Shown here: in pieces, positions 61,501-64,000 of the stretch
How the letters are laid out: every line of letters begins with the position of its first letter
Numbering within the stretch: position 1 is the first letter of the stretch
Source of the DNA: Centropus unirufus
Lineage: Eukaryota; Chordata; Aves; Cuculiformes; Centropidae
Assembly (NCBI GenBank): GCA_013397695.1
Contig: VYZI01000083.1
Coordinates: 1,774,375 to 1,838,374, forward strand
DNA length: 64,000 nt
Direction of reading: 5' to 3'
Program-made: the position numbers and the translations under genes
Notes under the pieces: generated by a model
What the model was told of the DNA's origin: nothing
The model's input: only the letters and a program-made list of their open reading frames with translations
The model's database searches: none

Positions 61501-64000
61501 GTTTCTCCACTTCCACAGAAATACTTTAAGATCTGTGCAGAGCTTAGAATTAAATAACATCTATCAATGATGCCAACTTCTGTTTGGAGGCCAAATCATT
61601 TTCAGAAGAACAACCTGTCAGGTTCAAGAGGGACAATTTGCAGATAGCTATTGAAAATCGATACACAGACTGCAAGAAGGTGAGATTTATGGACATAGAT
61701 AACCATCTTGTAGTGAAACATTTCTAGATGATCTTGTTAAACTGTACTGCTCTATGCGCAGCTGCTGAAGATGGTACTTGACACTTGATTGACTTAAGCC
61801 TGGCATGTGGAGTTGCTATATTTTAGAGAAGAAGGAACCACAGTGCAGGAAATGGTGGTTCTTTGCAGTTTTTTTTTTTTTTTCCTCACTGCTCTCCCTC
61901 TAGGTCTTCCTTTTTTTCTTTTCCTTCCTTTCCACCTTTGAAGTGAAAATGTTGTGTTGAATGCTAGTGAGGAAATATTAGATGCAAAACCAAGCGGCTA
62001 CTTGGTATTTCTTACCATTGGCAAGCATTTCACATTGGAATGCCAGAAATACATTTGTAGCAGTATTCTCTTTCCCTCCTGGGGTTACCACCAGGCTTTC
62101 AGGAATATCCAGATTGGCTGAATGTCTCTATCTGTCTCATAGTCTTTTCTTCCTTGAGTAACACAATTGGAAACATGGTATTACATGATTATGTTTTAGA
62201 ACTTACATAAAGTCTTATAGATTTTATTTTTAGATGAATGGCCTGGAAAATAAGCACCATATGTATGTCTGTATTGAATAGAACAAAATGATGGGTATGA
62301 GGACTTCATGAATTATCAGAGGATAATTTCATTCATATCTAAGTTATATATGACGTTATTTATTTATTAAACTCTGTACCTGTCTTTTTTGCATATTTCA
62401 TGGTGCCATTTTTATTGCCTCTCAGTGCTGTGAGTGGTAGTACATGCAGGTGGGCAGATTCCTCTCTCTTCTTTGTTGGTTTAACCATCAAGATCTGATC
62501 TGGTAACTATGATTTCCCTATTTTCTCTTTTAGATTTATACTGGCATTTCTGTCTGAATATCTGCATGTAATGAATCATATTTTACAAGGCTCTTTTTTG
62601 CCTACTCTTGGAATTTCCTTGCAGAAGTACGAAATTATTCACCAATGCTTCTGACAGGCCATCGTAGCTGGGAATACTATTTAGATAGGTAACATGAATG
62701 GGAAAATACCTCTAGAAAGTTGAACTACTGATAAGCAACTACTAAGATTTTTTTAATGTAAAACACTAAAGCAAATTACTGACGTTTAAACCATAGCTCA
62801 GCATGCAAACTAATACCTATGCAGGTTATTAGCAAGCCTGGGATTTTCCTCTGATTAGAGGACAGTAAGCCCAAGTCCAGGCTATTCTACAGCAGACACA
62901 AAACAAAATATGACTGATTACTTGAATTCTCTTGAATCTTTTACAAAGACAGACTTGATGAAGAGCTGGAGGGATTTGATGTTGTCCAGGGCAAACTTCT
63001 CTAGACTTTTGTGAAAACATAAGTTCCGTTGCTTTCTTTCCAATAGGTAGGTGACTAGTACTTTCTTGAACAAAGTTGCCAGTTTAAGCACAGTTAGTCA
63101 ATTGTTGTGTTGTTTAATCAGCAAAGAGGCAGTGAAAGTTCTGGAATACTAATCTAAAAATATATTGACAAATTCCTTATAATATTGCTGTTCCTGAGAA
63201 GACTTACTGATGAACATTATTACCTGAGTTTCAATCTGTGAGTTCTCTTATTTCTCCAAAATGAATTAACAGTCTTTTCATGTGGTTTTCACATCCCAAG
63301 GCCAGGGAATTAAGAATGCTAATGTTGTGCCACCTTATGGCTAAATACATATTTTCCAAATTATTCAGTTGACTTTAAAAGCTTTTTCTGATATTGCAGT
63401 GATGTAATCTGCACAGTACAGAGACAGACCTTTTATTTCCCAGCATTAATAAGTCCTCAAATGTCAAACTTTATATTTCTACTGTCAGATGCAAATGTTT
63501 ATTTACGTCTTCCTCAAGAGCTGTCATGTTAGTGTCACTCTTTCCTTATTTTTTTCTTTAATTACCTTTCAACATATAGTCTTGAAGATTAAAGGCCAAA
63601 TACCTTCTTTCAAAGGTCATGCCTAACTGGCAGTGATGTTCATTACAATTTTCTGAAAGTCAACTCACTTGTCTTAATAGATGACTAAGTTGTCATAGGG
63701 TAAGTCTGCAACACATCAGTAACTACTCTATTTCATAATTTTCTGCTGTGCAAGTTTCCACCATGTTGTCTTTTAACATTACTTCATAGTTGAAAGACCT
63801 GCTTATTACCCAGTGTATTCAGAATTAAAGATATTACTGCTGTGAACAATCCAGAAATTAATATGAAATTTAATCAAGTACTTGTGTGGATATAAAAATT
63901 CTTCCCCCTCCCCACCCCGTTTATTTGTTTCTGTAACAGACATGAGGAGCTCAGCCTGTGGCTCAAGGCAAAGCCTGTCTTAGGATTCTCTGTCTTGTTG
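61501..64000. other. no gene; poly-T and pyrimidine tract
   Basis: T15 at 61869-61883 begins a pyrimidine-rich run to about 61,935. The rest is AT-rich with no CR1 and no supported exon up to the window edge. Confidence 0.55.

Noticed and set aside
61153..61570. Two overlapping open frames of 134 and 136 codons
   Set aside because: They are antisense translations of the CR1 3' end at 61137-61500.
1..64000. Search for CRISPR arrays, tRNA or rRNA genes, viral or LTR elements and bacterial-type operons
   Set aside because: None seen. Base composition, CR1 content and gene sparsity all fit vertebrate nuclear DNA.

Overview
The window looks like nuclear DNA of a bird. The sequence is AT-rich and mostly non-coding. 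The only interspersed repeat I can name is CR1, the LINE that dominates bird, crocodile and turtle genomes. About fifteen 5'-truncated copies or fragments are spread over both strands, most of them recognisable by the 3' end that finishes in repeats of ATTCTATG. There is no operon-like gene packing, no rRNA or tRNA gene, no CRISPR array, and no virus or LTR element that I could recognise.

Layout. 0-14 kb: AT-rich sequence with CR1 scraps at 6.5, 8.1 and 9.7-10.0 kb, an unexplained GC-richer island at 11.46-11.89 kb, and a possible non-coding first exon ending at 14,139. 14.7-23.3 kb: CR1 copies at 14.7, 17.3, 20.8 and 22.8 kb, including two chimaeras that share about 240 bp of non-CR1 sequence. 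24-31 kb: candidate exons ending in a stop codon and an AATAAA at 26,651. 31-41 kb: almost featureless. 41.9-48.6 kb: the densest CR1 cluster, including the only piece that still covers reverse transcriptase. 49-64 kb: sparse, with CR1 at 55.3 and 61.1 kb and candidate exons at 49.1, 59.7 and 60.2 kb.

Genes. No protein in the window could be named. Reading both strands for splice sites gave two sets of plus-strand candidate exons whose reading phases join without conflict. Set 1 is at 289, 2585, 7575, 19350, 26029 and 26411 and ends at a TAG at 26,524. Set 2 is at 30648, 43582, 44802, 46597, 49108, 59743 and 60154 and ends at a TGA at 60,211. The best single pieces are the 54-codon exon at 7575-7736 and the two terminal groups at 26.0-26.5 kb and 59.7-60.2 kb. 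Chance splice-like pairs around short open frames are common in 64 kb and frames were chosen after the fact, so these are hypotheses to test with RNA or cross-species alignment.

The best mobile-element observation is the locus at 22.6-23.3 kb. It shares a 5' head with an inverted copy at 17.3-17.8 kb, shares 3' flanking sequence with a CR1 at 48.0-48.6 kb, and carries two CR1 3' ends in a row. I found no convincing undescribed biological system.
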